6,826 bases of DNA from Chloroflexota bacterium (GTDB lineage: Bacteria > Chloroflexota > Anaerolineae > B4-G1 > SLSP01), in contig JAAAOZ010000372.1 in the NCBI GenBank assembly GCA_009908585.1, positions 1 through 6,826 of the forward strand, given 5' to 3'. This document shows positions 1-6,600 of the stretch, piece by piece. A model generated the notes under the pieces. The model saw nothing but the letters and a program-made list of their open reading frames with translations. It was not told where the DNA came from and searched no databases. Position numbers and translations under genes: made by a program. Each line of letters begins with the position of its first letter. Positions within the stretch are counted from its first letter, which is position 1.

Positions 1-368
1 CACATCACCACAAACGCATAGATCATCAACAGCCGCGAGGTTTCGCGGAAGGTAAAATAGAGCATGCCGGTAAACATAAGCGCGAAGAAAAAGATAGTCA
101 GCGTCAAGGTCTGAAATTCATCCACGGCGTGAAAAATCCTGCGCGGGTCATAAAGCGAGACCGCAAAAGCGGTGCCGATCCATACTACAGCCGATAATAC
201 ATAGACAATGGCCGGCGGGATGCCATCTGGATAGATTGGGTTGAATTCTACCAAGCCATAGGGTAAAGTGGTGCGGAGATGGGTTGCCAGCGCCAACGCG
301 CCAATCACTAAGATAGCATCAATGAAAACTGCCAGGAAAATGTATTTTAAACCAAAACGCTTCAACAT
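1..368 (-). CDS. Polyprenyl sugar-phosphate transferase, N-terminal part
   Basis: This is the first 122 codons of a gene that leaves the window at its left edge. The protein begins MLKRFGLKYIFLAVFIDAIL and has hydrophobic segments at about residues 9-29, 51-71 and 88-106, with a fourth starting near 114. The short motifs LYDPRR (72-77) and FRETSRLL (107-114) between membrane segments are characteristic of the N-terminal membrane region of exopolysaccharide-type undecaprenyl-phosphate glycosylphosphotransferases (WcaJ/PglC-like superfamily). These enzymes attach the first sugar phosphate to the lipid carrier at the inner membrane. The catalytic C-terminal domain is not in the window, so substrate and completeness cannot be judged. 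The ATG at 368 is supported by a purine-rich GGGGGAGGAG run directly upstream. It lies downstream of and in the same direction as the nucleotidyltransferase gene, which suits a polysaccharide locus. The family assignment rests on membrane pattern and motifs only. Confidence 0.72.
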   Translation of the reverse strand, partial: MLKRFGLKYIFLAVFIDAILVIGALALATHLRTTLPYGLVEFNPIYPDGIPPAIVYVLSAVVWIGTAFAVSLYDPRRIFHAVDEFQTLTLTIFFFALMFTGMLYFTFRETSRLLMIYAFVVM

Positions 369-444
369 CTCCTCCCCCTTAGCACGCGATGTATCTTACA
401 AAACACATCGTCCCCACCGGTTCTTCTCTTATAGCCCTGCAAAG

Positions 445-472
445 ATTGTAACACACACTAAGAAAGACGCAA
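445..472 (-). promoter_or_regulatory. Candidate sigma70-type promoter for the sugar transferase
   Basis: Reading the minus strand, a TACAAT -10 hexamer (450-445, five of six consensus bases) is preceded by TGT, which makes an extended -10. Sixteen bases upstream is TTGCGT (472-467), a weak -35. Transcription would start near 438 and leave a leader of about 70 bases before the ATG at 368. The site lies just after the stop of the upstream nucleotidyltransferase gene, so the transferase could be expressed both by readthrough and from its own start. This is pattern matching only. Confidence 0.35.
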
Positions 473-483
473 TCATCTTTCTC

Positions 484-1467
484 TCATCCCCCGAACTTCC
501 GATCCATCACAGCCTCGAGCGCACGCCTCATCACGTCAATAGGATACGTAAACTGGCGCCAGAACGCCTGGCGCGGTGTGAGATCATAGCGCAATTGCAG
601 CCACCGCCGTCTGGGAAAGAGACCTCTAAAGAGTACGCCCGGCAAATCGCGCACACGATCCACCAATAACACGCCCAAAAAACGCATCGAACCGGACACC
701 AGCGCCGCCCGCCCTTTCGCCGCCCGCTTCACAGAGATGCCCAATACCGCCTGCCGCCACCGGGGTACCCCCAGCGCGTCCAACGCCGCCTCAGGGATTA
801 GGCTGGATGCTGAATGCTGGATTCTCCCCTGCTCCCTTGCCGTCATCAACGCCGCCCACACCGCCACGCTGACCCGCCAGGCGCGAGCGCGGCGCGCGAG
901 CACCTCCCAATCTAACGTATCTTGTTCTAGGTCGAGCACCCGTAAAATATCCCGGCAGCCGTGCGGATGGGCCAGACCATGATGAATCGCCGTATGGTAA
1001 CACAAGTGAATCACCTCATCTTCAGGACACAGGCGCAACGCTGTCGAGCTGCCAATATCTATCGGCAGGGCATTGGACCAAAGCGCTTCCAAATCTATCG
1101 CCGTAGTGGCCCGAAACCAGGACATCGCGGTAAGATGCCAATGCAAATCGACGACCATCGCGCCTTTGCGATAGGGCGTCTCGCCCATAAATTCACGGGC
1201 AAAGTCCGGCGTCCAATCGTGATCATCTGGAGAAACGACGTAGCCCAAGGAACGCAAAATATCATCGATGCGCTTCCAATCCACACGTCGCACCAACAGA
1301 TCAATATCCGACATCTTTCGCTCCGCTGGCGCATACACCCGGTGGCGCAGGGCCAAGCCTTTCAGGACAATCACCGGCAAGCCGGCCTCAGACAACGCCG
1401 CCAAGATCCGCTCAGCCGCGTGATCCTGCAAAGCGGCCCGCGCGACTTGCTCATAATCCTTCATCAT
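484..1467 (-). CDS. Nucleotidyltransferase-fold protein (NTP_transf_5 type)
   Basis: This is a 327-residue soluble protein. The N-terminal half carries the family signature: VLKG (34-37), then KMSDIDLLV (51-59) with the acidic pair D54/D56 that would bind metal in the nucleotidyltransferase fold, then VVDLHW (105-110), where D107 is a likely third acidic position. A helical C-terminal half follows, including HLCYHTAIHHG (154-164) and LDWEVLARRA. The family (Pfam NTP_transf_5, poorly characterised) is often found in surface-polysaccharide clusters, and the sugar transferase next door fits that; the reaction and substrate are unknown. Two ATGs start the frame. The first (1467) is preferred because TGGGAG at 1480-1475 sits seven bases upstream. 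Residues 216-222 are encoded by a heptamer tandem repeat that looks like an insertion in a variable loop. The family call is fairly secure, the biological role is not. Confidence 0.85.
   Translation of the reverse strand: MMKDYEQVARAALQDHAAERILAALSEAGLPVIVLKGLALRHRVYAPAERKMSDIDLLVRRVDWKRIDDILRSLGYVVSPDDHDWTPDFAREFMGETPYRKGAMVVDLHWHLTAMSWFRATTAIDLEALWSNALPIDIGSSTALRLCPEDEVIHLCYHTAIHHGLAHPHGCRDILRVLDLEQDTLDWEVLARRARAWRVSVAVWAALMTAREQGRIQHSASSLIPEAALDALGVPRWRQAVLGISVKRAAKGRAALVSGSMRFLGVLLVDRVRDLPGVLFRGLFPRRRWLQLRYDLTPRQAFWRQFTYPIDVMRRALEAVMDRKFGG
803..823. repeat. Heptamer tandem repeat inside a coding region
   Basis: Three head-to-tail 7-bp units, CTGGATG, CTGAATG and CTGGATT, lie inside the nucleotidyltransferase gene. 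The block is 21 bp, so it adds seven codons without breaking the frame (about residues 216-222, IQHSASS on the minus strand). Heptamer arrays with one or two variable positions are known as dispersed short tandem repeats in cyanobacteria; that this is the same kind of element is an inference. Confidence 0.6.
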
Positions 1468-1500
1468 GTATCAACTCCCAAAGTCTACACACAGAGACAA

Positions 1501-1532
1501 AATACAAACACCGAGAGCCGTTGAACTCTCGG
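1501..1532 (-). terminator. Rho-independent-type terminator, minus strand
   Basis: On the minus strand CCGAGAG (1532-1526) and CTCTCGG (1517-1511) form a perfect 7-bp stem around an 8-base loop. It is followed by the T-rich tail TGTTTGTATT. It lies between the remnant gene ending at 1573 and the nucleotidyltransferase start at 1467. It is therefore best placed to end transcription coming from the remnant toxin-like gene. The stem is only moderately GC-rich and the T tract is interrupted, so efficiency is uncertain. Confidence 0.5.
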
Positions 1533-1572
1533 CTGATTTACTTCCTCGGTCAAATTTTCTCTACTCCTACGT

Positions 1573-1695
1573 CTATCCCTTCATTCTCTCCTGTGCGAAG
1601 GTCAAAAACTCGCGCAATGCCTCTTCGGGAATATCGCTGAGGTAACCCTCCGACACGCGGGTTTCATTACCGTCGTGGAAATGGGGATGGTTCAC
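1573..1695 (-). pseudogene. C-terminal remnant of a TumE-like (DUF6516) toxin gene
   Basis: The minus strand encodes about 40 residues, ending in a TAG at 1575-1573, with the segments HPHFHDGNETRV and EGYLSDIPEEALREFLTF. From memory of the family, this matches the C-terminal end of TumE-type toxin proteins (DUF6516, about 100-130 residues), which commonly end with 'FPHHFHDGSE...SDLSDDPEEALREFLEF'. No upstream part of the protein is present: the frame meets a TAA at about 1716-1714, within the neighbouring repeat element. No TumA-like antitoxin is seen. The similarity stops within a few bases of the MITE-like element border at 1699, so the 5' part was probably lost in a rearrangement there. 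A GTG at 1695 could in principle start a mini-protein, but no convincing ribosome site supports it. Confidence 0.55.
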
Positions 1696-1698
1696 AGA

Positions 1699-1712
1699 TA
1701 GGTTGACACTTT
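1699..1712 (+). repeat. Left terminal inverted repeat of the MITE-like element
   Basis: TAGGTTGACACTTT is complementary to the right end at 1953-1966 at 13 of 14 positions. It directly adjoins the truncated end of the TumE-like remnant. Confidence 0.6.
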
Positions 1713-1750
1713 TTTACTCTACGGGCACTGAAGTACCCTGGAAAGGCCTC

Positions 1751-1800
1751 CTTGGCCCTCCTTGGCCCTCCTTGGCCCTCCTTGGCCCTCCTTGGCCCTA
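1751..1800 (+). repeat. 10-bp tandem repeat, five copies
   Basis: Five head-to-tail copies of CTTGGCCCTC occupy this stretch, the last ending in TA instead of TC, preceded by one decayed copy (1741-1750). The unit contains CCTTGGCC across its junction, which can pair with GGCCGAGG in the neighbouring 19-bp array with a single G-U pair. Copy number in arrays like this usually varies by replication slippage. It does not encode a credible protein. Confidence 0.9.
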
Positions 1801-1856
1801 AGGCCCAATGGCCGAGGGAAGGCCCAATGGCCGAGGGAAGGCCCAATGGCCGAGGG
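1800..1856 (+). repeat. 19-bp tandem repeat, three perfect copies
   Basis: Three identical copies of AAGGCCCAATGGCCGAGGG lie at 1800-1818, 1819-1837 and 1838-1856. They follow the 10-bp array with no spacer and share with it the GGCC core, but the units are otherwise different. There are no unique spacers between copies, so this is not a CRISPR array. Confidence 0.92.
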
Positions 1857-1865
1857 GGTGGCCAA

Positions 1866-1926
1866 CCGTCTGCCTTCGCAGACGGCCTCTTGCATCCGCG
1901 AAGGCGGATGCTTGGCGCGTAGCGCC
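1866..1926. repeat. Cluster of three perfect hairpins
   Basis: Three hairpins follow each other closely. The first is CCGTCTGC (1866-1873), loop CTTC, GCAGACGG (1878-1885). The second is GCATCCGC (1892-1899), loop GAAG, GCGGATGC (1904-1911). The third is GGCGC (1914-1918), loop GTA, GCGCC (1922-1926). Stems are 8, 8 and 5 bp with no mismatch. The loops of the first two are complementary, and the complementarity extends to 8 bases (GCCTTCGC at 1872-1879 and GCGAAGGC at 1898-1905). Such palindromes resemble dispersed REP-like repeats; here they form the right half of the MITE-like element. Confidence 0.85.
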
Positions 1927-1952
1927 TCTCGAAGGGACTTCAGTCGCTGACC

Positions 1953-1966
1953 AAAGTGTAAACCTA
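1953..1966 (-). repeat. Right terminal inverted repeat of the MITE-like element
   Basis: AAAGTGTAAACCTA is the inverted partner of 1699-1712, with one mismatch. The DNA beyond it becomes visibly more AT-rich, marking a composition change at the border. Confidence 0.6.
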
Positions 1967-2185
1967 ATTATCTTGGAAAATGAACCATCACGTTTTTTCC
2001 TTAGAAAACTAGCTGTTTTTGGGAGATTTATTTTCTTGGAACGGCCTAGCCCAAAATCACCTCAAATTTAGTATACACCTATCAAATCGACGTCGCAACA
2101 CCAGACAGGAGAGGAGCAACCGAAGTCTGGCAAACATTCCCACAAAATTACCACATTGTCCCTACACATTCCTAACGGCACAAAG

Positions 2186-2204
2186 GGTAATTTTACCTTA
2201 AAAT
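2186..2204 (+). promoter_or_regulatory. Palindrome next to a -10-like box upstream of the kinase
   Basis: GGTAA (2186-2190) and TTACC (2193-2197) form a 12-base palindrome with a 2-base centre. It immediately precedes TAAAAT (2199-2204), which matches five of six bases of a -10 hexamer. A regulator bound here would cover the promoter spacer. No -35 hexamer is recognisable at the proper distance, so the promoter would need an activator or is not real. Confidence 0.25.
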
Positions 2205-2252
2205 ATGGGTGCCGCTTTTTTTAATGGCGTAACCAGAGGTTCGAAATTGAGA

Positions 2253-2287
2253 TCGGGCCGATGTCCTGACCAACATCATGCTCCCGA
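2253..2287 (+). promoter_or_regulatory. Possible leader hairpin upstream of the kinase RBS
   Basis: TCGGG (2253-2257) pairs with CCCGA (2283-2287). Within it GATGT (2260-2264) pairs with ACATC (2273-2277), around an 8-base loop. The structure ends 11 bases before the GGAGG at 2301. It could shield or present the ribosome site, but the stems are short and separated by an internal loop. Confidence 0.25.
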
Positions 2288-2313
2288 CCGGGGAGAAAGA
2301 GGAGGAGAACTCA

Positions 2314-3519
2314 ATGGCCAAACAATCATCCAAACAGGTTAAAATTCCGAAGTCGACGGACGTTGAATTAGACAATATGAAGATTCTTCAGGATATTTTC
2401 ATTCAAACCGTATCTCACGAGTTGCGCACACCGCTCACGGTTCTCAAAGGCTATGCCGATCTGCTGAGCGAGGGAGAGTTGGGTGACCTGGCCCCGGAGC
2501 AAAAGGAGGCGATGTTCATCATTGCAAATCGCGCCCAGGAGTTGAACACCGTCATCTCGCGCATCGGCGCCCTACTTGCCGTCGAATCTGGCGCGGTAAC
2601 CCAACATGCCATCTCGCTATCCGCCCTCATCGCCCAGATGTTGGAGAAGCAGCGCGCTATGGCGAAAGCGAATGGCATCAAATTCGAGGCGAAGTTGCCT
2701 CCCAATTTACCTCACATCTCTGGGGATCGCCAGCAGCTTCAGGAGGCGGTCGAGTGCTTGATCGAGAACGCGATCAAATTCACCCCCAATGGCGGCCACG
2801 TGACGTTAACGTTAGACGCGCAGGACGATGAGGTGTATCTATCGGTGACCGACACCGGCATTGGCATTGAGGAAAGTGACCTCACGGAGCTTTTCTTACC
2901 TTTTCATCAATTGGATGGTTCCCCCACGCGCCGATATGGCGGCCTGGGCTTGGGGTTGACCGTGGTTCATAAAGTCGTCGAGGCGCATGACGGAGAGCTG
3001 GAAGTCGAGAGCGAGTTAGGTGAAGGCAGCACCTTCACTGTCAAGTTGCCCGCGCTCAAGCCTGCCAGCGTCCAAGATCAAGACACGGCGGCCGCTCCCG
3101 CGCCTGATATCCCTATGCATCGCATCCTCATCGTCGATGATGAGGAGTTCGTCGCGTTCACGCTGCAAGAAGGCCTCGAGAAATTGCCCAACTGCGAGGT
3201 GATGATCACGGATAACGGCAAAGACGCCCTGCGCCTCTTCGCGGAGCAACCATTCGATCTGCTAATCACCGACTACAAGATGCCGGAGATGACCGGCGTC
3301 GCGCTGGCGACCCAAATCCGCCAGAAGTACCCAGAGACCGGCGTGGTCATGGTCACCGGGTACAGCAACGATCTGCTCCGCGATCCTTCGGCGGCGGCGG
3401 CCATTCAGCGCGTGCTGGATAAGCCGGTCAAGCTTTCGGAGATTCGCAACGTGGCGCAAGAGACACTGGATGAGATTCTTAAATCACAGGCAGCAGCATC
3501 GGCAGATGGAGCAAAATGA
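2314..3519 (+). CDS. Soluble hybrid histidine kinase with C-terminal receiver
   Basis: This 401-residue cytoplasmic protein has no membrane segment and no PAS, GAF or HAMP input domain. A HisKA domain carries VSHELRTPL with phospho-acceptor His35. The HATPase domain shows the N box ENAIKFTPNGG (N152), the G1 box DTGIGI (D180), the F box LFLPFHQLDG, and the G2 box GGLGLGL (209-215). After a short linker rich in Ala, Pro and Asp (about 250-266), a receiver domain has the acidic pair D275/D276, phospho-acceptor D320 in ITDYKMPEMTG, T348 and K370. All catalytic residues are present, so it should autophosphorylate and pass phosphate to its own receiver or beyond. No DNA-binding output follows. The ATG at 2314 is chosen over the in-frame ATG at 2278 because GGAGG (2301-2305) lies 8 bases upstream. 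It precedes the large sensor gene in the same direction, a likely functional partner. Confidence 0.93.
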   Translation: MAKQSSKQVKIPKSTDVELDNMKILQDIFIQTVSHELRTPLTVLKGYADLLSEGELGDLAPEQKEAMFIIANRAQELNTVISRIGALLAVESGAVTQHAISLSALIAQMLEKQRAMAKANGIKFEAKLPPNLPHISGDRQQLQEAVECLIENAIKFTPNGGHVTLTLDAQDDEVYLSVTDTGIGIEESDLTELFLPFHQLDGSPTRRYGGLGLGLTVVHKVVEAHDGELEVESELGEGSTFTVKLPALKPASVQDQDTAAAPAPDIPMHRILIVDDEEFVAFTLQEGLEKLPNCEVMITDNGKDALRLFAEQPFDLLITDYKMPEMTGVALATQIRQKYPETGVVMVTGYSNDLLRDPSAAAAIQRVLDKPVKLSEIRNVAQETLDEILKSQAAASADGAK

Positions 3520-3561
3520 GGCAAATGCAGACAAAAGAGAGTCGATCCTCACCCTTGCTGG

Positions 3562-3590
3562 CGACCTTGATTAATCGATTAACACGGTCG
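3562..3590. promoter_or_regulatory. Extended palindrome between kinase and sensor genes
   Basis: TTAATCGATTAA (3571-3582) is a perfect 12-bp palindrome. It is flanked by the arms CGACC (3562-3566) and GGTCG (3586-3590), which pair with a one-base asymmetry. It lies in the 139-bp gap between the kinase stop and the sensor start. It has no T tract after it, so it is not a good rho-independent terminator; an operator for a dimeric regulator or an mRNA processing hairpin is more likely. Confidence 0.4.
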
Positions 3591-3613
3591 AAGTCGTGAA
3601 AGATAGAATTTTG

Positions 3614-3637
3614 ACTTGAAACTTGCAACTTGTAACT
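3614..3637 (+). repeat. Heptamer tandem repeat upstream of the sensor gene
   Basis: ACTTGAA, ACTTGCA, ACTTGTA and a partial ACT run head to tail. Only the sixth position of the unit varies. The array ends 7 bases before the AAGGAGG ribosome site. A TTGACT (3611-3616) overlaps its start and could be a -35, but no good -10 is found at the right distance. Confidence 0.7.
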
Positions 3638-3658
3638 ACTCTTTAAGGAGGTTGGATA

Positions 3659-6600
3659 ATGTCTAATTATAGTTCATCTGCCACGTCAGGCGGGGGGTTC
3701 AAATGGTTGCGCTCGTCGATTCGCGCGCAATTGGGTGTGAGCTTTGCCCTCCTGACTGCGGTCTTAATTATCGTCGTCACGGTGCTGTTGACGATCTTCA
3801 GCGTCAACCAGTTCCGTGATGCGCTGACGGATCGCGCGTTCGAGGAATTGGAGGCTGTCCGCACCCTCAAGGCCATTGAGGTTCATCGCTGGATCGAGGA
3901 ACGAAAGAGCGATATCCGCTTTGTCCGAGAGCTGGAATCGGTGCAAGGAAACCGTGAAGGGAACGAAGGCCTCAATGTACTATCGGAACACATCGATACG
4001 CCCACAGACCAAACTTATGTCCAAGCATTTGAGAGGGCAAAACGAGAGATAGAAGCCTTCGTCGCCCAACACGGGCAGGATGTCTACAATGACGTGCTGT
4101 TGATCAATACAGCGGGCAATGTCGTCTTCGCACTGAACCAAGAGAACTTGGAGATTAACGAGGCGGAGCAAGCGACGTTTCAGAACGCGCTGAACTCGGT
4201 CTATTTTGGCGATCTCTTCTATAATCCCACCCACGAAGCCATCGATTTGCGCATCGGCGCGCCGGTCAAAGATCTTCAAGGCGTGACGGTCGGCGTTATC
4301 ATCTTGGAGCTTAATCCACAGCAGATTAACGAACTGATGATCGAGCGCACAGGCTTGGGCGAGACCGGCGAGACCTACTTGATCGGACAGGATTATCTTT
4401 TCCGCAATGATTCGCGCTTCTTAAGCGAGTTGGGCGTCGAGACCACGATCCTCAATGAGACTATCGTGGCCGACACCGCGGCCGTCAGAGGCGCCTTTGA
4501 CGGCCAATCCCACACAAGTCGCATCGAGGATTATCGGGGAGAATCGGTGCTGAGTTCCTGGACCCCCATCGTTGTGCAGCCCCCCACCCCGGATGATCCC
4601 GACGGCGTGCAGTGGGCCTTGATCGCGGAGATCGATGAGGCCGAGGCGTTGGCCAGCGTCGACGCGCTGACCCGCTTCATCGCCGGCCTGAGCGCCGGTC
4701 TCATTGTATTGGCCGGCGCCATCGCCATTGGGTTGGGCGTCGTGTTGGCCAACCGTCTGATCAATCCCATCGTCAACTTAACCAACAGCGCTACCCAGGT
4801 CGCCAGCGGCGATCTGGAGACCGAGGTGCCGACGATAGATCGCGAGGACGAAGTCGGCGTGTTGGCCCAGGCGTTCCGTCAGATGACGGATAACCTGCGC
4901 GATTCGATCGGTTCGCTGCGCCAACGCGGTGAGGAGTTAGAGAATCGGGATAAGGAGCTGAGCGCCCGCACCGAGCAATTGGAAGCGAATCAACGCGCGG
5001 TCCGCGTCGTCTTCGCCGCCAGCGAGCAATCCGATCCCGAAGAGTTGTTGCGCTTGACCGTGAACCTCATCCGAGATCGCTTCGATATGTATCACGTTCA
5101 GGTCTATCTCGTCGATGAGGAGAAGAACGCGGCGGTGTTGAGCGAAAGCACCGGCTACGCGGGCCTGCAACTTCTCCAGAAGGAACATCAAATCCCGCTA
5201 GATCAACCCGCCCTCGTGACGCGCGCTATCCACGAGGGCGAGCCGGTGGTCGTGAACGACGTCAATCAGAGCGAGGGCTTCCTGGCCAATCCGCTGCTGC
5301 CCGATACCCAATCCGAGATGGTCGTGCCCCTGCAAACGGGCGAACGGGTCATCGGCGCGGTGGATGTCCAGAGCCGCGATGTCAACACCTTCACGCCCGA
5401 TAGAGTTAGCCTCTTTGAGACGATGACGGACCAGATCGCGCTCCTCTTCCAGAACAGCGAACTCTACGTCCGCACGATAGAACAGACCGAGGAGTTGACG
5501 AACTTCACCACCCAGCTCCGAACGGCTGCGACGGTTTCCGAGCGCTTGAGCACCATCTTAGATCCTGAGAACCTCCTCAACGAGGTCGTCGAACTCTTGC
5601 AGAGCCGCTTCGGCTTCTATCACGCCCACATCTATATGTTAGATGAAGAAAACGAGCGCCTCGTCGTCCGCGCCGGCTCCGGCGAAGTTGGTGAGGTGTT
5701 GCGTCAGCGGGAACACAGCATCCCCGCAGATAGCCCCAAGAGCTTAGTCGCCCGCGCCGCACGCGAGCGGCAGGTCGTCGTGGTCAACGACACAACGTTG
5801 GAATCGGGCTTCCTCCCCAACCCGCTGCTCCCCCAGACCCGCGCCGAGGTCGCCGTACCGCTGATCACCGGCGGCAACCTATTAGGCGTGTTGGACGTCC
5901 AAGATGATCAGCCCAATCGCTTCGCCGAATCCGACATGGCGACCTTCAACACCTTGGCCGGGCAGATCGCCACCGCATTGGATAACGCCCGTCTCTTCGA
6001 GGAACAACGGGAAGCCCAGCAAGAGATTCGCCAGCGCGCTGCCGAGCTACAGACGGTGGCCGAGGTCAGCACCTCCGCTGCGACGGTATTAGACCCCGAT
6101 GAATTGCTACAAGACGTCGTCGATCTCACCAAGGAGAACTTCAGCCTCTACCACGCTCACATCTACTTGATCGATAATCAAGGCGAGAATTTGGAACTGG
6201 CCGCCGGGGCTGGCGAAGCCGGTCGCCTGATGAAAGAAGAGGGCTGGAGCATCGCAGCCGACAGCGAAACGTCGCTAGTGGCTCGCGCCTTCCGCACCGG
6301 CGCCGGTGTTATCGAGAACGACGTACAGGCCGCGCCCGACTTCCTCCCCAACCCGCACCTCCCCGACACCCGCGCCGAGATGGCCGTGCCGATGCTCGCT
6401 GGCGACCGCGTCTTGGGCGTGCTGGACGTCCAATCCGAGCAGGTTGGGCGCTTCACCCAACAGGATGTCAACATCAAGACAACGCTGGCCGAGCAAGTCG
6501 CGACCGCGCTGGATAACGCCCGCCTCTTCGAGGAACAACGTCGAGCGGAGCAAAACATCAGAAATCTGGCCCAACAGAACGAGTTGATCTTGAACTCCAC

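Larger units (their letters stand above)
1699..1966. mobile_element. MITE-like non-autonomous element with inverted ends
   Basis: The stretch is bounded by 14-bp imperfect inverted repeats, TAGGTTGACACTTT (1699-1712) and AAAGTGTAAACCTA (1953-1966), which match at 13 of 14 positions; the mismatch is G1705 against A1960. The outermost bases at both ends are TA, consistent with a TA target duplication as made by IS630/Tc1-mariner-type transposases. Further in, ACTGAAGT (1727-1734) and ACTTCAGT (1937-1944) are also inverted, followed by CCCT/AGGG, so the arms pair over about 40 bases with gaps. No transposase gene is present. The interior consists only of two tandem arrays and three hairpins. An alternative is a REP/BIME-like extragenic palindrome cluster that acquired matching ends by chance, but the end symmetry makes that less likely. 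Confidence 0.6.
1967..2313. other. Gene-free AT-rich leader of the kinase gene
   Basis: No credible gene was found in this 347-base stretch; the short frames it contains have no ribosome site or recognisable protein. It holds a 6-bp inverted repeat CCAGAC/GTCTGG (2101-2106 and 2125-2130), a GGTAA-TT-TTACC palindrome (2186-2197), a run of seven Ts (2215-2221) and a possible leader hairpin at 2253-2287. The kinase promoter is presumably here, but only a -10-like TAAAAT (2199-2204) without a good -35 can be seen. Confidence 0.6.

Noticed and set aside
268..669. Plus-strand open frame of 133 residues
   Set aside because: It spans the start of the sugar transferase and the end of the nucleotidyltransferase, both convincingly on the minus strand, and resembles no protein.
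961..1524. Plus-strand open frame of 187 residues
   Set aside because: It is antisense to the conserved KMSDIDLLV and VVDLHW motifs of the nucleotidyltransferase.
1741..1856. Possible CRISPR array
   Set aside because: The repeat units are 10 and 19 bp with no unique spacers between them and no cas genes nearby.
1762..2071. Two overlapping plus-strand open frames of 62 and 87 residues
   Set aside because: They run through the tandem arrays and hairpins, have repetitive Pro/Gly/Arg-rich translations, and lack a ribosome site; they are frames opened by the repeats.
2205..2221. T run as a terminator
   Set aside because: The seven Ts follow no stable GC-rich hairpin on the plus strand.
2238..2248. 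GGTTCGAAATT resembling a tRNA T-loop
   Set aside because: The flanking bases do not form a T stem and no acceptor, D or anticodon arm can be built around it.
2278..2313. Upstream in-frame ATG as kinase start
   Set aside because: It has no ribosome site, overlaps the possible leader hairpin, and the extra 12 residues include the translated Shine-Dalgarno of the better start at 2314.
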